Assembly: GCA_025765615.1 (NCBI GenBank) | Contig: JAIVFJ010000093.1 | Coordinates: 1 to 64,000, forward strand | Reading direction: 5' to 3' | DNA length: 64,000 nucleotides | Origin: Zopfochytrium polystomum | Lineage: Eukaryota > Chytridiomycota > Chytridiomycetes > Chytridiales > Chytridiaceae | Shown: in pieces, positions 1-10,420 of the stretch | Numbering within the stretch: position 1 is the stretch's first letter | Layout of the letters: each line of letters opens with the position of its first letter | The notes under the pieces: model-generated | The model's input: only the letters and a program-made list of their open reading frames with translations | Told to the model about the DNA's origin: nothing | Databases searched by the model: none | Program-made: the position numbers and the translations under genes

Positions 1-96
1 TTGCTTGTTTGTTTCGTTTTATTTATTCGTCAGCCGAAAAAACGAAAGGGAGAGAGAGAGAGAAGTGTGTGGCTGCCAGTCTGCCAGCCTTGTTGT

Positions 97-130
97 CCGT
101 CTGTCTGTCTGCCAGTCTTTCTGTCTGTCC

Positions 131-170
<40 letters not shown>

Positions 171-172
171 GC
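97..172. repeat. (TCTG)n microsatellite
   Basis: Imperfect run of TCTG units about 240 bases upstream of the MFS start codon. A pyrimidine-rich leader follows up to 413. A second long TCTG array lies at 53997-54172. Confidence 0.95.
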
Positions 173-413
173 CGAACCACGAAGTGAATATACATAATCG
201 ATACAGGTTGGTTGGCGCAGACGACCCAATCAAACATCATTCATCTTCATCCTTTTCCCCCCTTCACCCTCCCTCTTCTTCTTCCGCTCCTCCTCCCCTC
301 ACCCTCGCCGCCCGACTCGTCTTTCTTCGTCCTCATCGTCGTCCTCACCATCCTCATTTCTTCACTACCCTCCTTCGCAACGCATTCACTCTCCATTCGT
401 CTCTCTCCAGTCC

Positions 414-2250
414 ATGCCGCCGACCCCGTCCACGCTACCATCGGCCACGCCTGATTCCCCAACGTCGCACACGCTGGAGGCGGAGCCACCTGTACCAGCA
501 CCCTCCTTGGGGTCCGATCCAGACGGTACGGAAGTCGCCATCCCGCTCGAAAAGACAATGGCCGGAGTCGGTGGTGGTGGCACAACGGACGCGGCCGGTG
601 CCGCTGGCAGCCACGACCACTCCGCCATCAAGGTCGAAGACCAGGAAGACGCGAACGACTTGGTGCGGTTCTTACGCTCTTTCTTGCTCTCTCTCCCTCT
701 GCATCTCCTTTGCCCGTCTCTCACTTCGCATCGCTCATCGACTTTTGTTCGTTTCAAGGTCACCTGGGACGGCCCTGATGACTACGCGAACCCGCGGAAC
801 TGGCCGAGGTGGAAAAAATGGGTTATAACGCTTATGGTTGGATGCTTTACACTCCTCGCCCCGATGGGGTCCTCCATCATTGCTCCAGCGATTCCAGAAA
901 TTAACGTGGGTGGGTATTTTTGATGCGGGAGGGCTAGGAGAGTTAACTTTGTTCCGCGCCCATCTGCAGAATTCAATGTGACGAACACAGTCGAAGGAGA
1001 GATGTCAATATCCCTGTTCGTCCTCGCTTTTGCGTTAGGGCCTCTTTTCATCGCGCCGCTTTCGGAGCTGTATGGACGGCGATGGGTGATTCTCCTTCCG
1101 GGTGTGTTCTTCCTCGTCTTCAATATCGCGTGCGGGTTCTCCCAAAACATGCCAGAACTGCTGGCTTTTCGTTTTCTTTCCTCGCTCGGAGGCAGCGCGC
1201 CGCTTGCGGTAAGTTTTCTATCGCGTCTCCTTTTTCTCGCAAGTTCTTATCGAGTTTCAACCAAGATTGGTGCGGGAATCATCAGCGACATTTTCCCACC
1301 CGATCAGATCGGGCTGGCGATGAACGTCTACTCGCTCGCACCATCGCTGGGTCCCGTACTAGGCCCTATCGTTGCTTCCTTCTTGGTGCAATACTCGAAC
1401 TGGAGGTGGATATTCCACTTTCTCTCCATTTTCGACGCAGCTGTCCTCGTCCTTGGATTCCTCTTTCTCCAAGAAACCTACGCCCCCGCCATCCTCTCCA
1501 AGAAAGCCGCCAAACTGGGCAAGCCGGGACGCTACGTCGGCGCCCCGACAAGCTTGAGTCTCTCCCACAAGCTAACCGAATCCGTCAAGCGGCCCTTCAT
1601 CCTCCTCTTCACCCAACCCATCGTTCAAACCGTGTCCCTGTACATGGCGTACGTTTACGGGCTCATGTACCTCGTGCTCGCGACCTTCACCAAGCTATGG
1701 CTGACGCGGGTACCGCGAATCCGTCTCGATCTCGGGGCTCAACTACCTCGCGCTGGGGCTCGGCTTGCTGGTGGGCAGCATCGGGGTGTCGCCGATCGCG
1801 GACCGGATCTACTTTTCGCTCAAGGCGAAACACGGCGGGGTCGCGGTGCCCGAGTTCCGGCTGCCGCTGGCGATCCCGATCGCGGTGGTCCTCCCCGCGG
1901 CGCTGTTTGCGTACGGGTGGTCGGCGCAGGCGCAGGTGCACTGGCTCGCGCCGGACGCGGCGATCGCCGTGTTTGCGTTCTGCTTTGCGGTGCCGTTCCA
2001 GATCATTCAGATCTACCTGGTCGACTCGTACCGGAGGTACGCGGCGAGCGCAATGGCCGCGGCCACGTTTTTGAGGTCGTGCGCCGGGTTCGCGTTCCCG
2101 TTGTTTGCCGGGAGCATGTACGATCGGTTGGATTATGGGTGGGGGAACTCGGTGCTGGCGTTTGTTGCGGTGGCGGGGATCCCTGCGCCGTTGCTGGTGT
2201 ACAGATTTGGGGCTTACTTGAGGGCGAAAAGCACGTATGCGGCCGGGTGA
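414..2250 (+). CDS. MFS drug/H+ antiporter, DHA1-like, with one apparent frameshift
   Basis: Predicted 12-helix plasma-membrane exporter of the major facilitator superfamily, DHA1 type (fungal multidrug or polyamine exporters). Proposed exons: 414-662, 759-909, 970-1208 and 1266-2250, about 540 residues. Introns are 96, 60 and 57 nt; the third opens with a consensus GTAAGT. The N-terminus is a hydrophilic Pro/Ser-rich cytosolic tail. The block NPRNWPRWKKW before helix 1 and the motif-A loop LSELYGRRWV after helix 2 are typical of the family. Frame is lost at the GGG at 1708-1710: the sequence downstream (1711-2250) is good transporter sequence read one base later. Removing one G restores the frame, so an assembly error is likely; a recent pseudogene is the alternative. 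The substrate cannot be told from sequence. Confidence 0.85.
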
Positions 2251-2529
2251 GCGTTTGTGCAAAGAGGGAGATATTCTTAAGTCGGCAGCCTGGTTTGGGT
2301 GGAAAGTCTATGATGAAATAATAATATCGTGGGAACCTCGTGTTCAATGGTACCGATTTGCTTTCTGTGAAGAACGTCAACACGCCTCCGTTTCTCTTGG
2401 TATGGTCTCTTGTATCTAAGTACAGTTTGATGATATGAAAGATGAACAACGGTCGAAGAAGCGCCGGGTTACAAGCAAGCTGGAGACGTCAAGGACTACC
2501 CTTCCCTCGAATCCATATCCCAACGCATA

Positions 2530-3400
2530 GTACTTGGCACGCACTGATAGTTCACATCGTACGACAAACGAACCGGAACGACTCACCCGGTGGACAGCAG
2601 CTGGCTGGACCGGTTCGGGACACCGACCCTCCTGCCGCTCGTGTCCGCGTTTCAGCTGTCGTTCGGGACGTACCTGACGCCGACGGTCCAAAAGGTCGAC
2701 CTCGCCACGTGGCGGAGGAAGGTTGGCGGGAAGCGCTTGGTGCAGAAGCCGGTCCAGCTGTCGCGTCGCGGTGGTCGACGACCACCAACTGGGCGGCGAT
2801 GGTGGCGGCGAACTCCGGCCGGACTCGGCGTCGACGCGGTGCACCTCCACCGGCGTCCACCGAGCTTGCCTCGGAGGCAGAGGGAGGATCGAGGGAGCGG
2901 TGCGCTGTATTTTTCTCGCGACGTCCGGCGGGGTCAAGGCGATGGAAATGCGGACGCGGACGGGGAACGTCGTCAGGGAGCGGCGCTTTGGCGTCGTGGT
3001 GGATCACCAAGATTCTTTGGACAGTGGCCTCGTGTTTGTTGCCATCATCGAGTTCAAGCACACCAATATCTACTACTTCAACGAAGAAACTGGAAGCGAG
3101 GTGCAACAGACGAAAAGCAGATCCTGTCACGACTCATCGCTATGCCTCTTGTATGTATGTATAGGTCTGGACGGTCAAGGATACAACATTTACAGCGACT
3201 GGGCGGGCGCTGGCGGAAATTGGAAGCTTTGGCCGAAGGGCGAACGTCGCTCATTTAGTGGGAAGGCTCCCACCGCCGTTCGAATTGTGGCGGCGACCCG
3301 GGAGAGCCAGAACTCAATCAAGCACAAGAGAAGAAGTAACGTGAAGAGAGGAATTAGGAGAATGAAAGTTCCTTTTTGCACTAGTTCATCGAATGTCTAA
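2530..3400 (+). CDS. unrecognised, probably interrupted reading frame
   Basis: I do not recognise this product. High third-position GC suggests coding sequence in frame 1 to about 2760, then frame 2 from about 2765 to 3110, joined only by a one-base shift near 2760. A further piece (about 3166-3400) may follow an intron ending at the AG before 3166. The first part has a hydrophobic stretch followed by TYLTPTVQKVDLATWRRKV. No Met start, signal peptide or family motif is convincing. It could be a decayed gene, or a gene hit by the same one-base insertion problem seen in its neighbours. Confidence 0.3.
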
Positions 3401-3723
3401 CGACGGAACGGATCGGGCTGCTACCTCCATGTTCATCGCATCCTCCGACGAAGGTTACGCGCAGTAACCATCGTTGCTTGCAGACACACGGCTGATGTAG
3501 GAAAGGCGGAGGACTTTGCGCGCTGTGCGACGTGATTGCAGATTTGCTACTTTGGCGTGGTATCGGGTGTCGTTCAATGAGTCAACGAGATATCTCAATT
3601 CTTCGTCGTCGCCAACCAAGAGCTCCCAATCACATCTTTCAGACCGCAGAAGCTTACACCACGGCCAAGAGGCCGTCTTGAAACGAGCGTCACAACGCCC
3701 TTTTTTATTTTGAGTTTGACCCA

Positions 3724-5590
3724 TCACCCAACGAAACAAAAAGACCAAAACCACTGAACTTCCTTGGGTTCTGCTCTACACACGGGACACTCAATCCGCA
3801 CCCCGCACCCCTCGCTTCCACTTCCTACAGCGACAGCGGTGAAAAATTGCCTGAGGCACGCGTCGTGGAACGCATGCCTGCACCCGTTCAGCTCGCGCAG
3901 AGAGCAACCGTCCTCAAACTCGCCAAAGCAGATGGGGCATTCGGTCGTGCCAAAGGCGGGACTATCGAACGCGCTGTATGGGGCGCCCAGAGCAGCGGCG
4001 TTGGCGTCGCCTGTAGAAGGCAGGTCGGAACGACTCTCCGGGCTGCGGGACGATTGGTCGGCGAGAACGGATGCTTCACCGATCCGCATGTAGAATCTGC
4101 GCGACAGGCTTTTCAGGAGATCGCGGGAAAGACTTCGAGCATGGGCGGAATCCAAGCTCGGGAAGCAAAAGGGACGTCTTGCGTCTTCCGGTGGAAGAAG
4201 GTTGTCTACGCAGAAAATTGCTGCGACGATCATACTAATTCTGCAACGGTGTACTGGACGTAATCATGTCAGTTGGGAACAGACAAAAATAAATGAGACT
4301 CCTTACTGTAACAAAACCGCGCAATATCCAAAGCATTTGATCTCCCTTTTGCACATGGATGATTATCTTCAAAGGCCGTCCATCCAACAAACATTGACAT
4401 CCTGGTGTGATTGATTTTTCTGTTAGTTCGCGATGGACGCTCGTACCGAGCACACGTAAACTGACACTTGCAGAAGAAACACGAAGAAAAAAGTTTTCCA
4501 CATTGCGAAATGTCGCGAATCCCAGTATCGAAGTGCGTTACGGCACCTCATTGCGGTCAGGGACAGAATCGCGGTGGACGACGAGCTGGCCGTAAACTCT
4601 GCGAGAAGGACGGCGATGACTTCTTTGGAGCATTCAGTGTCCCCGAGCCAAGCGCCTCTCAAGGGGTAAATGCTTGCTGTTGAGACGAGAACGACAAGGT
4701 TGTGTAATCTTGGGGGGGAGCTCAGTTGAGTATAAGCGGAGCTACGTTTGTTGAAAAAATCCGTACCCCATAATGAGAATCCATAGAAATGTAACCGGCC
4801 GCGGAAGGAACGAGTCACGCTGCCCACTCGACTGGACCAACGTTGGCCAGAGTCCAGCAATTACCGCGTGCGCTGACATTTGAAAGCCTTATTTACGAAT
4901 TATTCAGACTGCGCTAGCGAGTTCGGTTTGGCAGGACGGTGAAACGTACAGATATGCTTCGCAACGCTTGCCCAAATAGGCCCGACGGCGTTTGACCAGC
5001 AACCATGCGGTGCGTCCGAGAAGAGATCGAGGGCAGTCATGAAAGCGAGCGCACTTGACAGGCGCAGGTTAGAAGATGTTGAACTGCCCGAATACTAGGT
5101 CATCTTACAATTTGAAAACGGTTGCCGCCACTGCACCTTTCCACGCTCGTTCACTCCAGCGGTACCAGATCCTCAAGGGTGTCCACCCTATCGTTCCTTT
5201 CTCCTCCGCCGCTGCAAAGCTCGCGTTCTCTGCTCCAACCGCCCGATCCACGCCGCCCCCGCCCGCGCAAGTCACAACCAATACGCCGACGCCGCACAGC
5301 AGCGCCGCGACCGCCGACAAGCCGACGTCGGCTGTAACGTACAGCCGAAGCCGTGCATCACAAGAACCGAGAATGCTAGCAGCAGGAGGACGAGGTTCTG
5401 ACCGCGCGGGCTCGGCTGCTGACGGGGAACGCAAGTTGAGCCACCATAGAAGCGAGGCGAGACTGGTGAGCCTGTTCTCTCCCATCACGGAAAAAAAGTG
5501 TCACCTCGTTAGAGCCAGCCAGGGCGCAAAAAGGCGTGAATGCTCTGACCCGATAGCGAGGCAAAGGAGCCGCACTTTGTAGCTTTGCAT
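3724..5590 (-). CDS. multi-pass membrane RING-H2 protein, paralog A
   Basis: Seven exons on the minus strand: 5550-5590, 5109-5471, 4950-5053, 4767-4887, 4466-4708, 4307-4401 and 3724-4253, giving 498 residues. All junctions keep frame and match those of paralog B at 6109-8324. Exons 3, 4 and 6 are exactly as long in both genes (104, 121 and 95 nt). Exons 1-6 encode several hydrophobic, probably membrane-spanning segments. The C-terminal part carries a RING-H2 finger at about residues 428-481: CPIC, then CRHAFHDAC, then CPVCR. The fold suggests an E3 ubiquitin ligase anchored in a membrane, with RING and tail in the cytosol. Target and compartment are unknown. The start was chosen because exon 1 (MQSYKVRLLCLAIG) aligns with exon 1 of paralog B. 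I do not know a named family with this architecture. Confidence 0.85.
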
Positions 5591-6108
5591 CCGCGCCGTT
5601 GTTGGTCGTTTGGAGACCCTCTAGCGTGTTTCTTTTTTTTCTTCTTCTTTTTCTTCCCCTGCTTTGCCAGAAGGAGACAGCGGAACAAATAACGGCCACG
5701 CATTTTTTTTTTGCTTCGAGTCCCTGGTATCCGCACTCGTTGCATCCGATGTGCAACTTCCCGGCAAAGCGTGGTTGAAAAATTGTTGATGGTGGCGATT
5801 GGAGAGTGTTCCGTTAGTTCCCTCTCTGTCACGCTGCCTCACTTTCTCACTCGCTCGGCTCAGTCTCCACTCTCTCGCACTCTCCCTCCTCTGATATTAT
5901 TTTGTGGCTTGGTCGCCAAGGTTTGCGCCATGGCTGTCTTCAGTAGGCATGCATGTTGTCTCCTATAGTTCCCACAGTTTTGCACGGTGCCTTTTTCGGG
6001 GCGCCCGGAAATAGTCCAAATCGAGCAATAATCGCCCCTTTGGACGAGGCCAGAGCCGTGATGGGGCGGCATTCATCATAATTTGCGCTCACGCCACAGC
6101 CAATCATT
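5591..6108. other. intergenic spacer between RING paralogs
   Basis: Contains short T-runs (about 5630-5660 and 5703-5712) and no supported gene. It must hold the promoter of paralog A and the 3' end of paralog B. I see no clear TATA box. Confidence 0.6.
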
Positions 6109-8160
6109 TCACACTCCCGTCTCTCTCGCCTCCCCTCTCAACTCCGCGTCGTCGTCGCCGTCCCAACCCCCCAACCCGAAAAAGCCGCTCGCCGCCGGCA
6201 GAGCCCTTTCGACCGGCGCCGCCCTGCAGACCGGGCACTCGACGCGCAGCGGGCCGTCGCCGCCGCCGACGCCGCCATCGCCGTCCTCCTCGCCAGCGTT
6301 CTCGTAGCGGGCCACGGCGGCGGCGAAGAACAGTTCCAGGCATGCTTCGTGGAACGAGTGGCGGCACCCGTTCAGCTCGCGCAGCGCGGAGCCGGGGTGG
6401 AACGCGGCGCAGCAGATGGGACATTCGCGGGCGTCGTAGGCGGGCGAGGCGGTGGCGGCGGTGGTGGTGACGGTGTTGCTGAAGGCGACCGGCAGCGACG
6501 CGTCGGAGGGCTCGGTGGTGCCTTTTGCTGCTGCGTCGTCCCGTTCGGGCTCTTGGCGCAGCTGAAAGCCACGAGACAGTCGCCGCAAGAGGCGCCGCAA
6601 AGTCCTTCGGGCCAAGGCAGAGCCTGGTGCGGAAACGCCGTTTCCCGCACGGGCGTCCCCTGCCGCCAGCGGCAGAAGCTTGTCCGCGACGAAAATGATT
6701 CCCAGGCACAGGTTCACCGCGCATCGGGTCGCTGGGATGGCGCGTGTGTTAGTGTTTCGGGGGCTACCGGGGTGGGGGGGAGCAGAGTTAAGCAGTTCTC
6801 GTTACCGTGAAGCTCACGCGAAAGCTGTGCAGAGCTTTGCATGTCCTCGCCGCACGCGGGGCTTTTACCGACAGCCGCGGTTCCAAGCAGCAACGCCATT
6901 CTACAAGGATTGGTGCGCACGTCAAAAAAAAAAAGCAGCCAGGTCAGTACCGATAGTAACAAGCAATCGCCACTCACAGCTGGAGGAACAGCGCAAAGAA
7001 AACTGGCTCCCACGCCGCGCGAGGCCGTGGATCCCACCCTCTCCATGCGCCACGGAACCTCCATCGCGCTGCAGAGGCGACAGCGCCAAGCAGGAGGAGG
7101 AGGGCGGACGCAGCGCTTGCGGTGAATTCGCCCAGGAGTAAGCTGACGGTGCGGCGGTCGCAGGTAAAGTCCGCGGACCAGCTCCGTCGGAAGACGAGCG
7201 CTGCTGTCGTTAAGACCACGACAGTGATGCTGTGGAGTCTGGGTGTTGCGGGTACGAGGCGCAAAAAAGGTTAGCGTCTTGAGCGTGGGGGGTGGGTGAT
7301 AAGAAGCAGAAAAAAAACTGCGTCTGTCAAACATACCCGATGAGGAATATCCACAACCGCTCCAACCAACGGACACGGAACAGATACCGAGCACCGCCGC
7401 AGTGATCTGTCGCAGAGACCAGTCCAGTCACTGTCACAAACGTCGCCACAACAAAGCCTAAAAAACGGTCTGTCAATTGCGGCGCAGGGGGAGGGCACGG
7501 AGTGGGCTTACAGATGTGAATGGCAACGGCCGTCCAGGTTTGCACGTTGGTCTTAAACAAGCAGCCATTATGGCCTTCGGAGAACAGCGGATAGGCGATG
7601 GCGAATGCGAGCCCTCTAACGGAAAGTAACAGAAGGTAAGCAACCTTCAAAGGTAAACAAAAAAAATGAACGGCAATTACATTTTGAGTATGCCGGCCGC
7701 GACGGCCCCGTACCACGCACGAACCGCGCAGCTCTCCCTCCACAAGCCTCCCTTCCACCACGGCCGGGAAGTCGGCATGGCCGTTGCACGACCCAACGCC
7801 GTGGCCGTCGTCAGCTCAGCCGTCTCTGCACCGGCCGACAGCTTCCAGCCGATCCCCAACGCGGTCGCGCGTGAAACGCCGAGGGCGCACAGGGCGCACA
7901 GCACTAGCGCAAGCGCGGAGGCGGCGGCGTCCGCGGCGGCGTAGGAACGGAGGATGCGATTGCAGGTGGCGGCTACGTCGTCGGGGTTCGGGAACGGGTA
8001 CGGCGAAGACGAGGGCGGCGGGGACAGCCAGGCTGCGATGATGGCAGAGGAGGGAGATTCTTGGGAAGTGGTGGCGACGGCGGCGGCGGCGGCGGCGAAC
8101 CACCAAAGGATGGAGGCAACGCAAGGAAAGCTGCGATGTTGTTAGTATTTGGTGGGTATG

Positions 8161-8193
<33 letters not shown>

Positions 8194-8324
8194 TTCAGAT
8201 TTTTGAAGAAAGAGAGGGAGAGGGTCGAAGGGCGAGTGAGCAAGCAGTGAGCGGCGTGTTAACTGGACGCTGACGCGTACCCGAGCGTGAGGCAGAGGAG
8301 CCAGGCGTCAGCTGCGGGAAGCAT
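6109..8324 (-). CDS. multi-pass membrane RING-H2 protein, paralog B
   Basis: Seven exons on the minus strand: 8281-8324, 7681-8130, 7512-7615, 7337-7457, 6978-7238, 6806-6900 and 6109-6731, giving 565 residues. Intron 1 has a perfect TACTAAC branch point before its acceptor and contains a GTT microsatellite. The RING-H2 finger is at about residues 462-527: CPIC, CRHSFHEAC, CPVCR. An acidic Gly-rich loop separates the last two metal-binding pairs and makes the finger longer than in paralog A. Exons 1-6 supply alternating hydrophobic segments. Local similarity to paralog A is clear in every exon, for example ELNGCRH and the WW pair after helix 1. Likely membrane-bound E3 ubiquitin ligase by RING type; the rest of the function is unknown. 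The pair arose by tandem duplication in the same orientation. Confidence 0.87.
8158..8195. repeat. (GTT)n microsatellite inside intron 1 of RING paralog B
   Basis: Run of GTT units interrupted by one GAT, lying between exon 1 and exon 2 of the RING paralog B gene. Confidence 0.9.
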
Positions 8325-8523
8325 TTCGACGGGTTGGAGTTTGGGGTTGGGGGTTGGGGTGTGGTAGATGCGGTTGCCCGGCGGGGGCAGTCGCGGAGCA
8401 AGCGAGTGAGCGGGGCTTGGAACTGGCTTTGGGCCTTTTCGGATTGGCTTTCTTTTTTTTTTTTTTTTTTTTCTTTCTTTTTCTTTCTGTCCTTCTTGTT
8501 CTGCGCTTTTTCTGGGCGCCAAG

Positions 8524-8607
<84 letters not shown>

Positions 8608-9103
8608 AGAGAGAGAGCGAGAGAGAGTGAGTGAGTGATAGAGACAGAGACACATTGACAGGGACAGAGACAGAGACAGAGCCAGGGACAAAGGCAGAGA
8701 CAGAGACAGAGACGGAGACAGACTGAGCTTCCCTTATTCCGCTCTGGTCCGCGCTCTGACTTCGTCTTTTGGGGGAATTGGGGTCTTTTGTCGTCTTCGT
8801 CTTGGCTCACCATGTCAACAACGCCATACATGACATCACATACACTCCTAAGATATCTTCGGGCATCTGCATGTATAACAATAACACAGCATAAAATGCT
8901 GCGTTATACCAAAATGGAGCAAATTACATTATTCCTGCCAAAACTGCAAGTCGTTTTCCCAGGAAATTGAGCTAGGCTGCTGGAGATAACCAACAAATTT
9001 TTATTCCTCACTCTTGCCTTCACTTGCGACTGATATAGCGGCAACTAGGCCACCGATAGATTCGCAGCCTTCAGTTGCGATTTACTCATTGTCATACCCT
9101 ACA
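8325..9103. repeat. GA-rich tract and spacer upstream of the retrotransposon
   Basis: Holds a T-run (8453-8472), a long GA tract (about 8528-8635) and a degenerate CAGAGA-type tract to 8722. The rest, up to the retrotransposon, is AT-richer with no supported gene. A TGATATAGCGGCAA element near 9031 recurs on the other side of the retrotransposon at about 14438 and 14533, so the element sits in an older, loosely repeated stretch. Confidence 0.8.
9099..9103. other. 5-bp target-site duplication, left (CTACA)
   Basis: CTACA directly before the 5' LTR, identical to 14400-14404 after the 3' LTR. Proves one integration event. Confidence 0.95.
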
Positions 9104-9456
9104 TGTTATGAATCACCCTCTGGAAACCTCTGGAACCTTCCAGAACATTCCTTCATGGAACCTTCTGGAACCTTCTGGAACCTTCTAGAACATTCCTTCA
9201 TGGAACCTTGTGGAACCTTCTGGAACCTTCTTTGCTTTCCTGACTTGTCTTGTTGTCATTGGTATCATTGGTATCATTGCATTACTAATTGCTCTTTCTG
9301 GAACTTTCTTGGAGTCTTGACAAGGAACACTCTCAAAAGGTATAAAAGGGGGATGGGGGACCTGTCCCATCCCTCAAGTGAATTATTGTTTCCAATACAA
9401 TCATCACTCCTCTCAGTTCCTTGTCTGCCTTGTCCTGTCCTGCCCTGTTCCTGACA
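9104..9456 (+). repeat. 5' long terminal repeat
   Basis: 353 bp, beginning TGTTATGAATC and ending TTCCTGACA (TG...CA). Internally it has repeated GGAACCTTCTGGAACC-type units, which differ in number among LTR copies in this window. Confidence 0.97.
9341..9386 (+). promoter_or_regulatory. LTR promoter: TATA box and inferred RNA start
   Basis: TATAAAAG at 9341-9348. The 11 bases AAGTGAATTAT at 9376-9386, 35 bp downstream, are complementary to the primer-binding site after the LTR and are the inferred 5' end of the element RNA. Confidence 0.7.
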
Positions 9457-9458
9457 TC

Positions 9459-9469
9459 ATAATTCACTT
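9459..9469 (+). other. primer-binding site, self-priming type
   Basis: ATAATTCACTT, two bases after the 5' LTR, is the exact reverse complement of 9376-9386 inside the LTR. Tf1-like elements prime reverse transcription with the first 11 bases of their own RNA, and the length and place match here. I see no initiator-tRNA match (no TGGTATCAGAGC-like sequence). Confidence 0.75.
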
Positions 9470-9496
9470 CACCCTCTCCCACTACTCTCTGCCATC

Positions 9497-10420
9497 ATGT
9501 CTGACCCAAACAACACCTTCCCTGATGCAACTGCCTTCCAAGCCTTGATGGACCAATTACAAGCCCTTTCAAGACAGACACACCAACTTCAAGAACAAGT
9601 CCTTCACCAGCAGCACCAGCTTCAACAACAACTTCACCAACAAGAACATCAAGCTCTTCCCCTGCCTCAAGCCAACCAAGCAAGAGAGCCCAAGGTTCCC
9701 AGCCCTGACAAGTTCACTGGGCTGGCCAAAGACCTTAGGAACTTCATGGCCACTGTGGAGAATGTCATCCTTCTCCAACCTTCAAGATTTCCCAGTGAGC
9801 AAGTCAAGGTTCTTTTCACAAGCACCCTCCTGTCTGGTCAAGCTCAATCATGGTACAGATCTCTCCCAAGCACACCCACCACCCTGCAAGAGCTCTGGGA
9901 GGGGCTGGAAGCTACCTTTGGTGACCCCTACGCATCTTGGACAGCAAGATCCAAGCTCAAGCATATCAAGCAAGGAAAGCAATCTTGTGTGGCCTACACC
10001 AACCAATTCAAGCAACTAGCCAGAGACTCTGGATACAATGATGCAGCTCTGATGGAGCTGTACCATGATGGTCTCCATGAGTCTATCCAAGACATGCTCT
10101 CCCAGTCTCTGCACATCCCTGAGACCTTGGAAGAGTACATTCTCCTTGCCATCAAGATTGACAACAGACTCTACTCCAAGAGGCTGAAGCAAAGACAAGT
10201 AGGAACTACATCAAGACCTACCCCAGTTCCTCAAGCTCTTACAGTTCCTGAACCCATGCAAGTGGATGCAGTTGAGACACTTCCTAAGGGTCCTCTGAGC
10301 CAAGAGGAGAAAACAAGGAGGGCCCAGCAGGGACTGTGTTTTTACTGTGGCTCCAAGGAGCATGCTGTCAAGGACTGCCCAAGGAAGAAGCACCCAAACT
10401 CCCAGGTCCAGGCTCACTGA
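9497..10420 (+). CDS. gag: Gag polyprotein of the Ty3/gypsy element
   Basis: 307 residues. Structural protein that packages element RNA into virus-like particles. A Gln/His-rich coiled-coil-prone N-terminus (about residues 20-55) is followed by the retrotransposon gag core with FTGLAKDLRNFM and SWYRSL, and a CCHC zinc knuckle CFYCGSKEHAVKDC near residue 281. The reading frame is intact and stops at 10418-10420 within the start of pol, which is read in the -1 frame. Confidence 0.95.
   Translation: MSDPNNTFPDATAFQALMDQLQALSRQTHQLQEQVLHQQHQLQQQLHQQEHQALPLPQANQAREPKVPSPDKFTGLAKDLRNFMATVENVILLQPSRFPSEQVKVLFTSTLLSGQAQSWYRSLPSTPTTLQELWEGLEATFGDPYASWTARSKLKHIKQGKQSCVAYTNQFKQLARDSGYNDAALMELYHDGLHESIQDMLSQSLHIPETLEEYILLAIKIDNRLYSKRLKQRQVGTTSRPTPVPQALTVPEPMQVDAVETLPKGPLSQEEKTRRAQQGLCFYCGSKEHAVKDCPRKKHPNSQVQAH
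10393..10399 (+). promoter_or_regulatory. candidate -1 ribosomal frameshift site
   Basis: CCCAAAC sits in the gag frame as C CCA AAC, the X XXY YYZ pattern for -1 slippage, 21 bases before the gag stop. Sliding back one base enters the open pol frame. No stem-loop downstream was modelled. Confidence 0.5.

Noticed and set aside
6714..6805. Reading RING paralog B directly through the sequence before exon 7 without exon 6
   Set aside because: A 95-nt exon 6 in both paralogs fits phase and aligns in sequence (GED/ACG region, then the ARFCY/SRELH edge), so the shorter model was dropped.
8521..8722. Long Arg/Glu- or Ser/Leu-rich reading frames over the GA tract
   Set aside because: They are translations of a microsatellite in all frames, with no start context or family features. 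The same applies to frames over 18627-18680, 43144-43312, 48283-48356, 53997-54172 and 63378-63640.
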